Origin: Rs1 sp029027825
GTDB taxonomy: Bacteria > Pseudomonadota > Gammaproteobacteria > Pseudomonadales > Balneatricaceae
Assembly: GCA_029027825.1 (NCBI GenBank)
Contig: CP093399.1
Span: forward strand, 3,534,001 to 3,598,000
Reading direction: 5' to 3'
Length of the DNA stretch: 64,000 nt
Shown in pieces: positions 1-8,456 of this stretch. A model generated the notes under the pieces. It saw only the letters and a list, made by a program, of their open reading frames with translations, searched no databases and was not told the DNA's origin. The stretch's first letter is position 1; every line of letters starts with the position of its first letter. Position numbers and translations under genes: made by a program.

Positions 1-7
1 ATATTAG

Positions 8-28
8 CGCTGGGAAACGAGCCCAGCG
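8..28 (-). terminator. hairpin downstream of rlpA
   Basis: A 7-bp perfect stem, CGCTGGG at 8-14 with CCCAGCG at 22-28, lies about 20 bases beyond the rlpA stop codon. On the minus strand it is not followed by a clear U run, so it may be a weak terminator or only a local hairpin. Confidence 0.3.
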
Positions 29-46
29 GTTAAGTACTCTCTAAAA

Positions 47-1120
47 TTAGCGTGGCAAATCCATTAAATGTGCACCGGGGAATCCCAGTTCAGCCAACTT
101 TATTTTTAGTTGGTCAGTTCTCATTCTGCTTTTCATCGGCCCCAAAATCACCCTGAACAGCTCCCGATCTTGCTGTACGATTTCACTAATTAATACCGGT
201 AAATCAAAACCATTCACTTTTTGAGTAACCGCATGTGCAGCCCCTTCCGTGGAATAGACTCCAACTTGCATATAGTGGATGCCTTGGTAGCTATCCGTAC
301 GTGCTCTGGAAGATTTTGGCTTAGCTTTGGCAACTGTTTTCGGCGAGTGCTTCACTACCGGCTTAGCAGTTATTTTTTTATCTATAACTTGCTGTAGCTT
401 CTCTTTACTGGCGGATACTGATTGTTCAATTTGATCTAAATTATCAACCACCATTGGCTTTTTTGCAGAGGTCATTAAAAATGCCCCGGACTTATCCGAC
501 GCTTTATCGGGATAACTGGTCTGCACTGCCACATTATTTTGCCCTCTTCGCCTAGTTAGTGGATCAATAACCTCAATTTCAACTTGCGCTGTACCACTGT
601 CTAACATCTCCAGCTTTGCAGCTGCCGCATAGGACAAATCAATCACTCTTCCCTTATGGAATGGACCTCTATCATTCACCCTGACAATGACCTGCCGGTC
701 ATTTGCCATATTAGTGACTTTTACATAACTGGGAATAGGTAGTGATTTATGAGCGGCACTCATGCCATACATGTCATACTTTTCACCGTTTGCAGTTAAG
801 TATCCATGGAATTTTTTACCGTACCAAGATGCGCCACCACGCTCTTTATAGCCTTTAGCACTTTTCAACACTTGGTACGTTTTGCCTAATACTTCATAGC
901 TACTGCGATTACCACCACGGCTTAGCGGCTCGACTTTAGGTACAGCATCTTTAACATGTGACACGTCTACTATGGAGTCAGGGCCATAATCTTTAGATAC
1001 TTTATAACGACCCTGGTTAGTTTTTTTGCCTTTTGTTAAAGTTTTATTGGCACAACCTACCACCAAAAAAGTAATGACTAACAAACTTATTAGATTACGT
1101 ATTGTTTTATAGTTATTCAT
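47..1120 (-). CDS. rlpA: RlpA family septal ring lytic transglycosylase, lipoprotein with SPOR domain
   Basis: RlpA proteins are outer-membrane lipoproteins; in Pseudomonas RlpA cleaves naked glycan strands at the division site. The 357-residue product starts with a lipoprotein signal whose lipobox LVVGC puts the acylated cysteine at residue 23. A double-psi beta-barrel RlpA domain follows at about 95-175 (ASWYGKKFHG, TANGEKYDMYGMSAAHKSLP, VRVNDRGPF). A Lys/Ala-rich linker leads to a C-terminal SPOR domain at about 283-355 (YMQVGVYS, FRVILGPM), which binds denuded peptidoglycan. It starts 7 bases after the mltB stop and is the last gene seen in the mrdA-rodA-mltB-rlpA group. The usual next gene, dacA, would lie off the left edge. 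Confidence 0.93.
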   Translation of the reverse strand: MNNYKTIRNLISLLVITFLVVGCANKTLTKGKKTNQGRYKVSKDYGPDSIVDVSHVKDAVPKVEPLSRGGNRSSYEVLGKTYQVLKSAKGYKERGGASWYGKKFHGYLTANGEKYDMYGMSAAHKSLPIPSYVKVTNMANDRQVIVRVNDRGPFHKGRVIDLSYAAAAKLEMLDSGTAQVEIEVIDPLTRRRGQNNVAVQTSYPDKASDKSGAFLMTSAKKPMVVDNLDQIEQSVSASKEKLQQVIDKKITAKPVVKHSPKTVAKAKPKSSRARTDSYQGIHYMQVGVYSTEGAAHAVTQKVNGFDLPVLISEIVQQDRELFRVILGPMKSRMRTDQLKIKLAELGFPGAHLMDLPR

Positions 1121-1127
1121 AAGATCC

Positions 1128-2117
1128 TTAATTAAGCTTGCTTTCTGCTTTTATTGATTGACTCAATTGATAGACTGCCATGGCATAAAATCGACTGTGA
1201 TTATATCTGGTGATGACATAAAAATTTTGCAGCCCAAACCATAATTGATCCTGTTGGTTCAATTTCAATTTCATTAAAGTTGCACCCTGTTTTTGATCGA
1301 GGTCTTCAGCACCACTCAGACCACGCCTCTGCCACTCTTTAAGGCTGATTTTAAGTGCCAGACCATTGTTGTACCAATCTTTGTCTAGCGGTTTTGAGCT
1401 TTTAGCAGCGATCACCACAGGCTCCCCTTCAAACCAGCCGAAGGCTGCGAAATAATTGGCTACACTGCCAATCGCATCCACCGGGTTTTTCCATATGTCT
1501 CGCTTGCCGTCACCATCAAAATCAATCGCGTATTTACGATAACTTGAAGGCATAAATTGACCGTAACCCATCGCCCCAGCATATGAGCCCTTGGGCTTAG
1601 TAAAGGAAATATTCTCTTCTTTAGATAACAGCAAAAACTCTTTTAGCTCATTGCGAAAAAATTCTCCGCGACGCGGATAATCAAAGGCGAGCGTAGCGAC
1701 GGCATCTAGCACTCGATAACTCCCGGTCACTTTACCGTAACGCGTTTCAACGCCTATTACTGAAACAATCAACTGCGCGGGGACACCGTAGATTTTCTCT
1801 GCTCGAGCTAGAGCTACACGGTGCTTTTTCCAAAATCTTACACCATTTTGGATACGCTTAGTTTCAATAAACCTACTTCGATATTTCTCCCATGTTAAAC
1901 GTCCTTCCGCCTGACGGTTCATGGCTTTTAAAATTGAATTTTGACGCTTAGCACTACTTAATACCTTGCTTAAAAAGACCTTAGTAAAACCCTCTTGCTG
2001 CATGTCTTTCGCCCACGCCAAAGCGACCGGGTGTTTAGCGTAATTTGCTGCAGATACAGATTGAGTAAAAAACAACATGCATAACAAACTACAACTGAAT
2101 ATTCTTTTTAGGCCCAT
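1128..2117 (-). CDS. mltB: Lytic murein transglycosylase B
   Basis: This enzyme cleaves the MurNAc-GlcNAc bond of peptidoglycan to form 1,6-anhydro-MurNAc ends. The 329-residue protein has an N-terminal signal peptide ending near VSAANYA and no lipobox cysteine at the cleavage point, so it may be a soluble periplasmic form rather than a lipoprotein. The catalytic glutamate is E124 in VIGVETRYGKVTG. The family signatures GAMGYGQFMPSSY and DFDGDGKRDIW (an EF-hand-like calcium loop) follow. It lies between rodA and rlpA as in Pseudomonas, which supports a role in the elongation cluster. Confidence 0.93.
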   Translation of the reverse strand: MGLKRIFSCSLLCMLFFTQSVSAANYAKHPVALAWAKDMQQEGFTKVFLSKVLSSAKRQNSILKAMNRQAEGRLTWEKYRSRFIETKRIQNGVRFWKKHRVALARAEKIYGVPAQLIVSVIGVETRYGKVTGSYRVLDAVATLAFDYPRRGEFFRNELKEFLLLSKEENISFTKPKGSYAGAMGYGQFMPSSYRKYAIDFDGDGKRDIWKNPVDAIGSVANYFAAFGWFEGEPVVIAAKSSKPLDKDWYNNGLALKISLKEWQRRGLSGAEDLDQKQGATLMKLKLNQQDQLWFGLQNFYVITRYNHSRFYAMAVYQLSQSIKAESKLN

Positions 2118-2192
2118 TTAAATCTAGTCCTTAGATAGCTAATCATTAAATTAAGGGCTTTGTCTTGCGCGTCGCCCAACGATCTCACATGG

Positions 2193-3329
2193 TCATATGA
2201 CAATATTTCTATGCGTGTGCACCGACATTATCACTCCAAATCCCATCATTAATGTGACTATAGAGGTGCCGCCGTAACTCATCATTGGCAAAGGCAATCC
2301 CACTACTGGTAGTATGCCACTTACCATACCAATATTAACAAAAATAAATACAAAAAAAGTCAAGATTATACTGCCGCAAATCAACCGACCAAAACTATCA
2401 CTAATTTGCGATGCCATCCACAATCCCCTCGCGATAATCAGCAAGTACAAGCTGATCAGTGCAATTATCCCCAACAGACCTTGCTCTTCCGCCAGTACAG
2501 CTATGATAAAGTCGGTATGAGATTCAGGCAAAAAGCTTAGTTGCGACTGTGTCCCCTCCAGCCATCCTTTACCACTTAAACCACCAGAACCAATTGCAGT
2601 TTTGGACTGAATAATATTCCAACCGGTGCCCAGGGGATCACTCTCAGGATCTAAAAATGTCAATACCCGCTGCTTCTGATACTCTTTCATAAACATCCAA
2701 AGCAGAGGTAAGCAGGCTGCTGCCCCACCAATCGCCAAAAATATATAGCGCCACAATATTCCAGAAAACAGTAATACGAAAACCCCTGATGATGCAATCA
2801 CTAGCGAAGTTCCCAAATCAGGCTGTTTCATGATTAGCAAGGTAGGCAAGGCAATTAACAGTAACACGATAACGCATTGTTTTAAGGTCGGGGGTAAAGG
2901 CCGACCTGCCAGGCAGTATGCCACCGTTAAAGGCAGCACCACTTTAATTATTTCCGAAGGCTGGATACGTATGCCTGGTAGCGCTAGCCAGCGCTGTGCA
3001 CCTTTAGCACCTACTCCAAACAGCAGTACGCAGATCAACAAAATCACCCCGAAGGCATATACCCATGGCGCCCAGCGCTCCAGCAAAGAAGGGCTTATTT
3101 GCGCAATAACAATCATCGCCACAAAACCAATCCCCATTCTGACAGCTTGCCGGTAGACGTACCCCGAATCTTCCGCTGATGCACTGTACAAAACAAATAA
3201 GCCAAAGCAACACAACATCATTAACAGCACTAACAACGGCGCATCTAAATGGGTGTAGCTCCAGATACTGCGTCGATTACGCAAATGCGAACTAGAGTTT
3301 TGCATCGACCGAGAAAAGTCTTTGGTCAT
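2193..3329 (-). CDS. rodA: Peptidoglycan glycosyltransferase RodA (SEDS family)
   Basis: RodA is the SEDS glycan polymerase that works with PBP2 in lateral wall synthesis. The product is strongly hydrophobic with about ten membrane segments. SEDS landmarks are visible: QPDLGTS, DPLGTGWNIIQSKTAIGSGGLSGKGW, FLPESHTDFI, AEEQG and LPLPMMSYGGTS near the C terminus. I chose the ATG at 3327-3329, which overlaps the mrdA stop as ATGA and has GGGGAG just upstream, over a longer reading that begins at 3347. This gives 378 residues. Overlap with mrdA indicates translational coupling of the two partners. Confidence 0.95.
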   Translation of the reverse strand: MTKDFSRSMQNSSSHLRNRRSIWSYTHLDAPLLVLLMMLCCFGLFVLYSASAEDSGYVYRQAVRMGIGFVAMIVIAQISPSLLERWAPWVYAFGVILLICVLLFGVGAKGAQRWLALPGIRIQPSEIIKVVLPLTVAYCLAGRPLPPTLKQCVIVLLLIALPTLLIMKQPDLGTSLVIASSGVFVLLFSGILWRYIFLAIGGAAACLPLLWMFMKEYQKQRVLTFLDPESDPLGTGWNIIQSKTAIGSGGLSGKGWLEGTQSQLSFLPESHTDFIIAVLAEEQGLLGIIALISLYLLIIARGLWMASQISDSFGRLICGSIILTFFVFIFVNIGMVSGILPVVGLPLPMMSYGGTSIVTLMMGFGVIMSVHTHRNIVI

Positions 3330-5251
3330 AACAGCTCCCCACCCCACTGCTCTGCTTCTGGATCGACCCCTAGTAAATACGCATCCATCACTTTCTTGGC
3401 AATTGGAGCTGCTGTACTGGAACCACCGCCGCCAAATTTACCGCCGTTTTCAACGATCACCGCTATGGCTATTTTCGGATCATCGACCGGCGCAAAAGCG
3501 ATAAATAGCGCGTGATCACGATGTTTTTTCAATATTTTATGTTTGTTGTATCTCTCACCTTGTTTGATACCCACCACTTGCGCGGTGCCGGTTTTTCCGG
3601 CAATAATATAAGGAGAATTTTTACCAATTTTGCGGGCAGTGCCCCGCTTGCCATTAACCACTTCGACCATCCCGTTAATCACTGGCTCCCACAAATCGGG
3701 ATTATTTAACTTAATATCTGCGGGGATAGGCTTGCGCCCTTGCATATCTGGCTGTTTTAAAACGACCCTGCCCTGGCGATCTACCTCACGAAAACCTTGT
3801 AATAACTTAGGCTGACGCCAGACTCCACGATTTGCCAACAACATAGCGGATGTAGCCAATTGCAGTGGCGTAGTTACTAAATATCCTTGGCCGATACTTA
3901 TATTGAGCGAGTCACCTGGGTACCAAGCTTGTTTGTATTTACGTTTTTTCCAGCTTTTAGTAGGTAATAGCGCGGGTATTGCCTCAGGCAAATCTAGACT
4001 GGTGACTTTACCAAAACCAAACATATCCATATAGTGGGAGATATTATCCACCCCAGTTTTGTGGGCGGCATCGTAAAACCATACATCACATGACTGGGCA
4101 AGCGCTAAGTTCAGGTCTACTTTTCCATGCCCAGTGCGTTTCCAGTCCCGGTATTTACGTCGGTATCGGTCATCGGCGATAGTGTACCAACCGGGATCGA
4201 AAACCGTATGGTCGAGTGGGATACTGCCACTGTCTATTGCGGCGAGAGCGGTAATTGGTTTAATTGTTGAACCCGGTGGGTAACCACCGCGAATCGCACG
4301 ATTAAATAAAGGCAGGTCCGGCGACTCACGTAATGCGTTGTAGTCTTTGTTCGATATGCCGGTGACAAACAAATTTGGATCGTAGCCCGGAGTTGACACT
4401 AGCGCTAGAATCCCCCCTGTTCGCGGATCAATCGCCACTACTGAAGCCCTTTCATTGACCAGTAATTTTTCTGTGATTTGCTGCAGTGGCAAATCAATAG
4501 TCAGCTGCAAATCTCTTCCTGGAATTGGCTCTATATCTTCCAGCACTCGGATCACTCGACCCCGCGCATTGGTCTCTACCTTGCGCATTCCAACAGTCCC
4601 GTGCAGTTCTGACTCGTAGAACTTTTCAATGCCTAATTTACCGATGTAATTAGTGGCTGAATAGTTCCTTTCATCGACCCTGTTCAGCTCTTTTTCGTTG
4701 ATCCGTCCAACATACCCCATGGCGTGCACCAACGTTTCACCGTAGGGGTAAATGCGAATCAGATCAGATTCGACCCTAACACCGGGCAACCGATGATAAT
4801 TGACCGAGAGTTTGGCAATTTCCTCAGGGGTCAGCTTAGAGCGCAGCATCACGGACTCATATGGCCGGCGCCGTCTTTTTAATCTTTTATTAAAGCGCTC
4901 TAAATCTCTTGCTGAAAGATCAATAATTGCGCCTACTCGCTGCACAATATCTTCAAGATCACCGCCCATTTCCTCTTTCAAAACGGTCACACTGTAACTG
5001 GGTTTATTATCGGCAATCAGCACGCCGGAGCGATCAAAAATCAAGCCTCTAGTGGGCTTTTCTGGTTTGAGTTGAATGCGGTTTTTATCGGAAATCGAGG
5101 AGTAGCGATCGTGCTCGACGATTTGCAAAAAATACATTCTGGAAACGAGAGCGCTCATCGCAATTAACACTAGCAAGAAAGCCAGCACAGCTCTTAACTG
5201 GAAGGTTCTTCGCTCTTGGGGATGATCTTTAAAGCGTGCGTATCCTGACAT
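3326..5251 (-). CDS. mrdA: Penicillin-binding protein 2, elongasome transpeptidase
   Basis: PBP2 is the D,D-transpeptidase that crosslinks peptidoglycan during cell elongation. The 641-residue protein has one N-terminal membrane anchor at about 21-43, a PBP dimer (pedestal) domain, and a C-terminal transpeptidase domain. The nucleophile is S328 in PPGSTIKP (SxxK), the second motif is SCD in LAQSCDVWFYD, and the third is KTG in IIAGKTGTAQVVG. Length is typical of PBP2 (about 630). It starts 5 bases after the rlmH stop and overlaps rodA, so the group is probably one transcript. Confidence 0.96.
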   Translation of the reverse strand: MSGYARFKDHPQERRTFQLRAVLAFLLVLIAMSALVSRMYFLQIVEHDRYSSISDKNRIQLKPEKPTRGLIFDRSGVLIADNKPSYSVTVLKEEMGGDLEDIVQRVGAIIDLSARDLERFNKRLKRRRRPYESVMLRSKLTPEEIAKLSVNYHRLPGVRVESDLIRIYPYGETLVHAMGYVGRINEKELNRVDERNYSATNYIGKLGIEKFYESELHGTVGMRKVETNARGRVIRVLEDIEPIPGRDLQLTIDLPLQQITEKLLVNERASVVAIDPRTGGILALVSTPGYDPNLFVTGISNKDYNALRESPDLPLFNRAIRGGYPPGSTIKPITALAAIDSGSIPLDHTVFDPGWYTIADDRYRRKYRDWKRTGHGKVDLNLALAQSCDVWFYDAAHKTGVDNISHYMDMFGFGKVTSLDLPEAIPALLPTKSWKKRKYKQAWYPGDSLNISIGQGYLVTTPLQLATSAMLLANRGVWRQPKLLQGFREVDRQGRVVLKQPDMQGRKPIPADIKLNNPDLWEPVINGMVEVVNGKRGTARKIGKNSPYIIAGKTGTAQVVGIKQGERYNKHKILKKHRDHALFIAFAPVDDPKIAIAVIVENGGKFGGGGSSTAAPIAKKVMDAYLLGVDPEAEQWGGELL

Positions 5252-5256
5252 AAAAC

Positions 5257-5724
5257 CTATTTATGGTATGGGTGCCCTTGGATGACTGTCCAAGCTCGAT
5301 AAAGTTGTTCGGACAATAAAATCCGCACCATTGGATGGGGCAAAGTTAATGCTGATAAAGACCATTTTTGATCCGCTAACGCACTACACCTAGGATCTAA
5401 GCCGTCGGGGCCGCCAATTAACAGACACATATTTCGGCCATTCATTTGCCAGCTTTGCAACTGCTCGGATAGCTGTTCAGTCGACCAATTTTTGCCCGTT
5501 ACTTCTAATGCAACTACCCAGTCGCCAGAGGGAATAGCGGCGAGCATTGCATCCCCTTCTTTTTTAATTGCACGACCGAGATCAGCACCTTTGCCACGGT
5601 GCCCCAAGGGAAGCTCAACGAGCTCAACACTCATCTCCCCAGGCATCCGCTTGTTGTACTCATTAAAGCCGGTAGTTACCCACGCGGGCATTTTACCACC
5701 CACTGCCAGTAATTTAATTTTCAT
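5257..5724 (-). CDS. rlmH: 23S rRNA (pseudouridine1915-N3)-methyltransferase RlmH
   Basis: RlmH is the SPOUT methyltransferase that methylates pseudouridine 1915 in helix 69 of 23S rRNA, using SAM, on assembled 70S ribosomes. The 155-residue length equals the E. coli enzyme. The trefoil-knot SAM site is visible as LLIGGPDGLDP and the C-terminal signature is LSLSALTLPHPMVRILLSEQLYRAW followed by GHPYHK (written here as two parts). It sits between rsfS and mrdA in the conserved order nadD-rsfS-rlmH-mrdA-rodA. Confidence 0.96.
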   Translation of the reverse strand: MKIKLLAVGGKMPAWVTTGFNEYNKRMPGEMSVELVELPLGHRGKGADLGRAIKKEGDAMLAAIPSGDWVVALEVTGKNWSTEQLSEQLQSWQMNGRNMCLLIGGPDGLDPRCSALADQKWSLSALTLPHPMVRILLSEQLYRAWTVIQGHPYHK

Positions 5725-5756
5725 AGATTGAAGACACTTGATTGCAGCTGCTAGAG

Positions 5757-6098
5757 TTAAGCACTAGCATCGATGATTTGCTCAGGCTTCATATCGAAGC
5801 GCCAAAGTTTTTCTAAATCGTACAATTCTCGAGCTTCAACAGTCAGTATATGGATAACTACGTCAGATAAATCAACAATGACCCAATCGCCACTTTTTTG
5901 CCCTTCACAGCTGATGGCATTAATCGAATGATTTTTTAATTCATCTTCCACGTTGCTAGCGATAGACACCACATGGCGTTTAGAAGTTCCGCTGCACACT
6001 ATCATATAATCTGTGACGCTAGATTTTCCTCTAACATCGATAACTTCAATATCGTTAGCTTTTAAATCTTCAAGGACTGTTTCAGCTAATTTTATCAC
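5757..6098 (-). CDS. rsfS: Ribosomal silencing factor RsfS
   Basis: RsfS (Iojap/DUF143 family) binds protein L14 on the 50S subunit and blocks subunit joining under nutrient limitation. The 113-residue product matches family length and shows DVRGKSSVTDYMIVCSGTS, HVVSIASNV, GDWVIVDLSDVVIHI and a C-terminal YDLEKLW. The start codon is GTG with only a weak, distant AAAGG upstream. It lies between nadD and rlmH, the usual arrangement. Confidence 0.95.
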   Translation of the reverse strand: MIKLAETVLEDLKANDIEVIDVRGKSSVTDYMIVCSGTSKRHVVSIASNVEDELKNHSINAISCEGQKSGDWVIVDLSDVVIHILTVEARELYDLEKLWRFDMKPEQIIDASA

Positions 6099-6173
6099 TT
6101 TTTTACTTTGCCTTTTAGGCTTACCTTATGACATATGTTCATACTCAAGTACGCGTTGAAGTGGCACGTGAGG

Positions 6174-6842
6174 TTATTGATACAAATGATGTTGATTAAT
6201 ATAAATTGCCACCGCAACCGGTAGCAAATATGAGTGTTTTTTATTTTTGATCTGCTGGCGAATTTCGCTAGCAGATATAGCAATGGGTGGCTGTTGGTAA
6301 AAATACAGACAACCGCCCGCTGCCGAACTTAATTTTTGTGCGTCAAAGATGCGCTGTGCAAAAAAAACCTGATGCTGCTCCACCTCTGGTTCGCCCTGTT
6401 TATACGCCTCATTTAAGTCTATATAAGGCGGCCTCTGCAACACTAAAATATGGCAATAATCGAGAAATTGCTGACTGTCTCGCCACTGCGGCAAGCTCAT
6501 GAATGAGTCCATGCCAATCACCATCACTAGCGGTGTAGTAGCACCGAGTTCCCGACGCAGCTGTTTTAACGTGTCGATAGTATAAGACTGATCAGCTCGG
6601 TTTATCTCTCGTAAATCTAACTGCAGCTTAGCAGTTTTATCAACTACTAACTGCAACATTGCAATGCGCTGTTCAACCGAGGTTGTCGGCGCATTTTTGT
6701 GTACTGGTATTTTTGCTGGCAACAAGTGCACTTCATTGTTATCAAACAAAGCACTCGCTTGTAGCGCACCTTGGATGTGCCCCTGATGGACAGGATCAAA
6801 AGTGCCGCCCATAAATATGTACATATCTTTTGCCAACTGCAT
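6174..6842 (-). CDS. nadD: Nicotinate-nucleotide adenylyltransferase
   Basis: NadD transfers AMP from ATP to nicotinate mononucleotide, forming deamido-NAD in NAD biosynthesis. The N terminus carries the nucleotidyltransferase signature GGTFDPVHQGH, and ISASEIR near the C terminus matches the family ISSTxIR motif. I chose the ATG at 6840-6842, with TAGG about 6 bases upstream, over a GTG one codon earlier; an ATG six codons further in is also possible. About 222 residues is normal. It lies between proA and rsfS. Confidence 0.94.
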   Translation of the reverse strand: MQLAKDMYIFMGGTFDPVHQGHIQGALQASALFDNNEVHLLPAKIPVHKNAPTTSVEQRIAMLQLVVDKTAKLQLDLREINRADQSYTIDTLKQLRRELGATTPLVMVIGMDSFMSLPQWRDSQQFLDYCHILVLQRPPYIDLNEAYKQGEPEVEQHQVFFAQRIFDAQKLSSAAGGCLYFYQQPPIAISASEIRQQIKNKKHSYLLPVAVAIYINQHHLYQ

Positions 6843-6865
6843 CACAACCTATTTAGCCAAGCCAA

Positions 6866-8122
6866 CTACTGGCGTATTTCGCCATTCCCCAACACAATAA
6901 ATTTTTGTGAGGTAAGCCCCTCTAGACCCACCGGACCTCTGACATGAATTTTATCAGTAGATATGCCTATTTCAGCTCCAAGACCGTATTCAAAACCATC
7001 GGCGAAGGCGGTAGAGGTATTAACCATCACCGAACTCGAATCAACCTGACGCAAAAATATACGTGATTTAGAATAATTTTCTGTGACTATGGCATCCGTA
7101 TGAGCGGATCCGTAATGGTTAATATGCTCAATCGCCGCCGTTAAACCATCGACGATTTTGATCGACAGTATCGCCGCCAAATATTCTGTTGACCAATCTT
7201 GCTCAGTGGCGAGCAACATTTCAGGTACAATCACCCTACTCTGCGCACAACCGCGCAACTCTACTTGTTTTTGCAGATAAATAGCACAGAGCTCTGGCAA
7301 TATGCGACTGGCGATATCCTTATGCACCAGCAGTGTCTCCATCGCATTACACACACCATAACGACGAGTTTTTGCATTAACTGCTATAGCAAGTGCTTTT
7401 TCCAGCTCGGCCTCATCGTCTACATAGACATGACAAATACCATCTAAGTGCTTAATAACTGGGACTTTCGCATCTCTGCTAATCCGTTCAATCAAACCTT
7501 TACCACCGCGTGGAATAATAACATCGACATGTTCGGTCATCGTGATCAATTTACCGACCACCTCTCTGTCGATAGTGTCGATCACTTGTACAACATCCGC
7601 TGGCAAGTTAGATTCTTCTAATCCTTGTGCAATACAAGCGGCAAGCGCCCGGTTGGAATGGATCGCCTCAGAGCCACCGCGCAGTATCGTAGCATTGCCT
7701 GATTTAAGACATAAGCTCGCAGCCTCTACGGTGACATTGGGCCGTGATTCATAAATAATACCGATCACCCCTAAAGGCACCCGCATTTTACCTAACTGAA
7801 TACCGCTGTCCAAGTAATTCATGTCACTAATGCCACCAATAGGATCAGCTAAAGAGACGACTTGCTGTAAGCTCGCCATCATTTTATCAATCCCAGCATC
7901 ATCAATTTTAAGCCTATCTAGCATAGGTGCAGATAAACCTTTAGCAATACCTTTTTGTAAATCTTCAGCATTTGCGGTCAAAAGTGCCGCGCGATTCTCA
8001 TCTAAAGCCGCGGCCATGTGCTGCAGTGCGAGATTTTTTTGTTTTGAGTCGGCACTGGCGATAATTCGAGCCGCATTTTTCGCTCTGTCGCCTACCTCTA
8101 GCATGTATTGATCGACACTCAT
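6866..8122 (-). CDS. proA: Gamma-glutamyl phosphate reductase
   Basis: ProA reduces gamma-glutamyl phosphate to glutamate-5-semialdehyde with NADPH, the second step of proline synthesis. It is an aldehyde-dehydrogenase-fold enzyme. Visible landmarks are VPLGVIGIIYESRPNVTVEAA, LKSGNATILRGGSEA, DVIIPRGGKGLI, the catalytic cysteine in RRYGVCNAMETLLVH and GLEGLTSQKFIV at the end. The reading frame is open to 8170, but the ATG at 8120-8122 gives 418 residues, close to the E. coli protein (417), and has an AAGAG-type site upstream. No proB is seen next to it. Confidence 0.95.
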   Translation of the reverse strand: MSVDQYMLEVGDRAKNAARIIASADSKQKNLALQHMAAALDENRAALLTANAEDLQKGIAKGLSAPMLDRLKIDDAGIDKMMASLQQVVSLADPIGGISDMNYLDSGIQLGKMRVPLGVIGIIYESRPNVTVEAASLCLKSGNATILRGGSEAIHSNRALAACIAQGLEESNLPADVVQVIDTIDREVVGKLITMTEHVDVIIPRGGKGLIERISRDAKVPVIKHLDGICHVYVDDEAELEKALAIAVNAKTRRYGVCNAMETLLVHKDIASRILPELCAIYLQKQVELRGCAQSRVIVPEMLLATEQDWSTEYLAAILSIKIVDGLTAAIEHINHYGSAHTDAIVTENYSKSRIFLRQVDSSSVMVNTSTAFADGFEYGLGAEIGISTDKIHVRGPVGLEGLTSQKFIVLGNGEIRQ

Positions 8123-8456
8123 GATGATTAGCTCTTTATATACTTTATGTAGCTTGGCTTTAACTGTCACCTACCAGAGTGACCGCTATACTCGCTTCCC
8201 GAATTACTTACTTTCACCTGGATCGACGATCCCCATGCAGTGCTATTAATTCACTTTGAAGCCAAAAATTCACGTTTAGCTTTTTCTGTGGAACCTCTGA
8301 ACGATATGCAATTAAACAACACAAAATGGCACGAATAACGGCATGCATTTAATCAGAGGTGCAAAGGGAATAGAATGTAATTATACTACGCTCTCAATCG
8401 CTTATTAACCCTTATCGATACAGATATCTGGCGCTATTTAAATATAATTTAAAATA
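8123..8456. other. Intergenic gap between divergent proA and the 522-residue membrane protein
   Basis: This gap separates two divergent genes and should contain their promoters, although I see no convincing -35/-10 pair. The only recognisable content is a partial copy of the dispersed palindromic repeat at 8242-8273. Confidence 0.5.
8242..8273. repeat. Partial copy of MITE family A
   Basis: GCTATTAATTCACTTTGAAG followed by CCAAAAATTCACG matches the right half of the family consensus (GCTATTGATTCACTTTGAAG, then TCACGGATTCAGG). The left half is not recognisable. Confidence 0.55.
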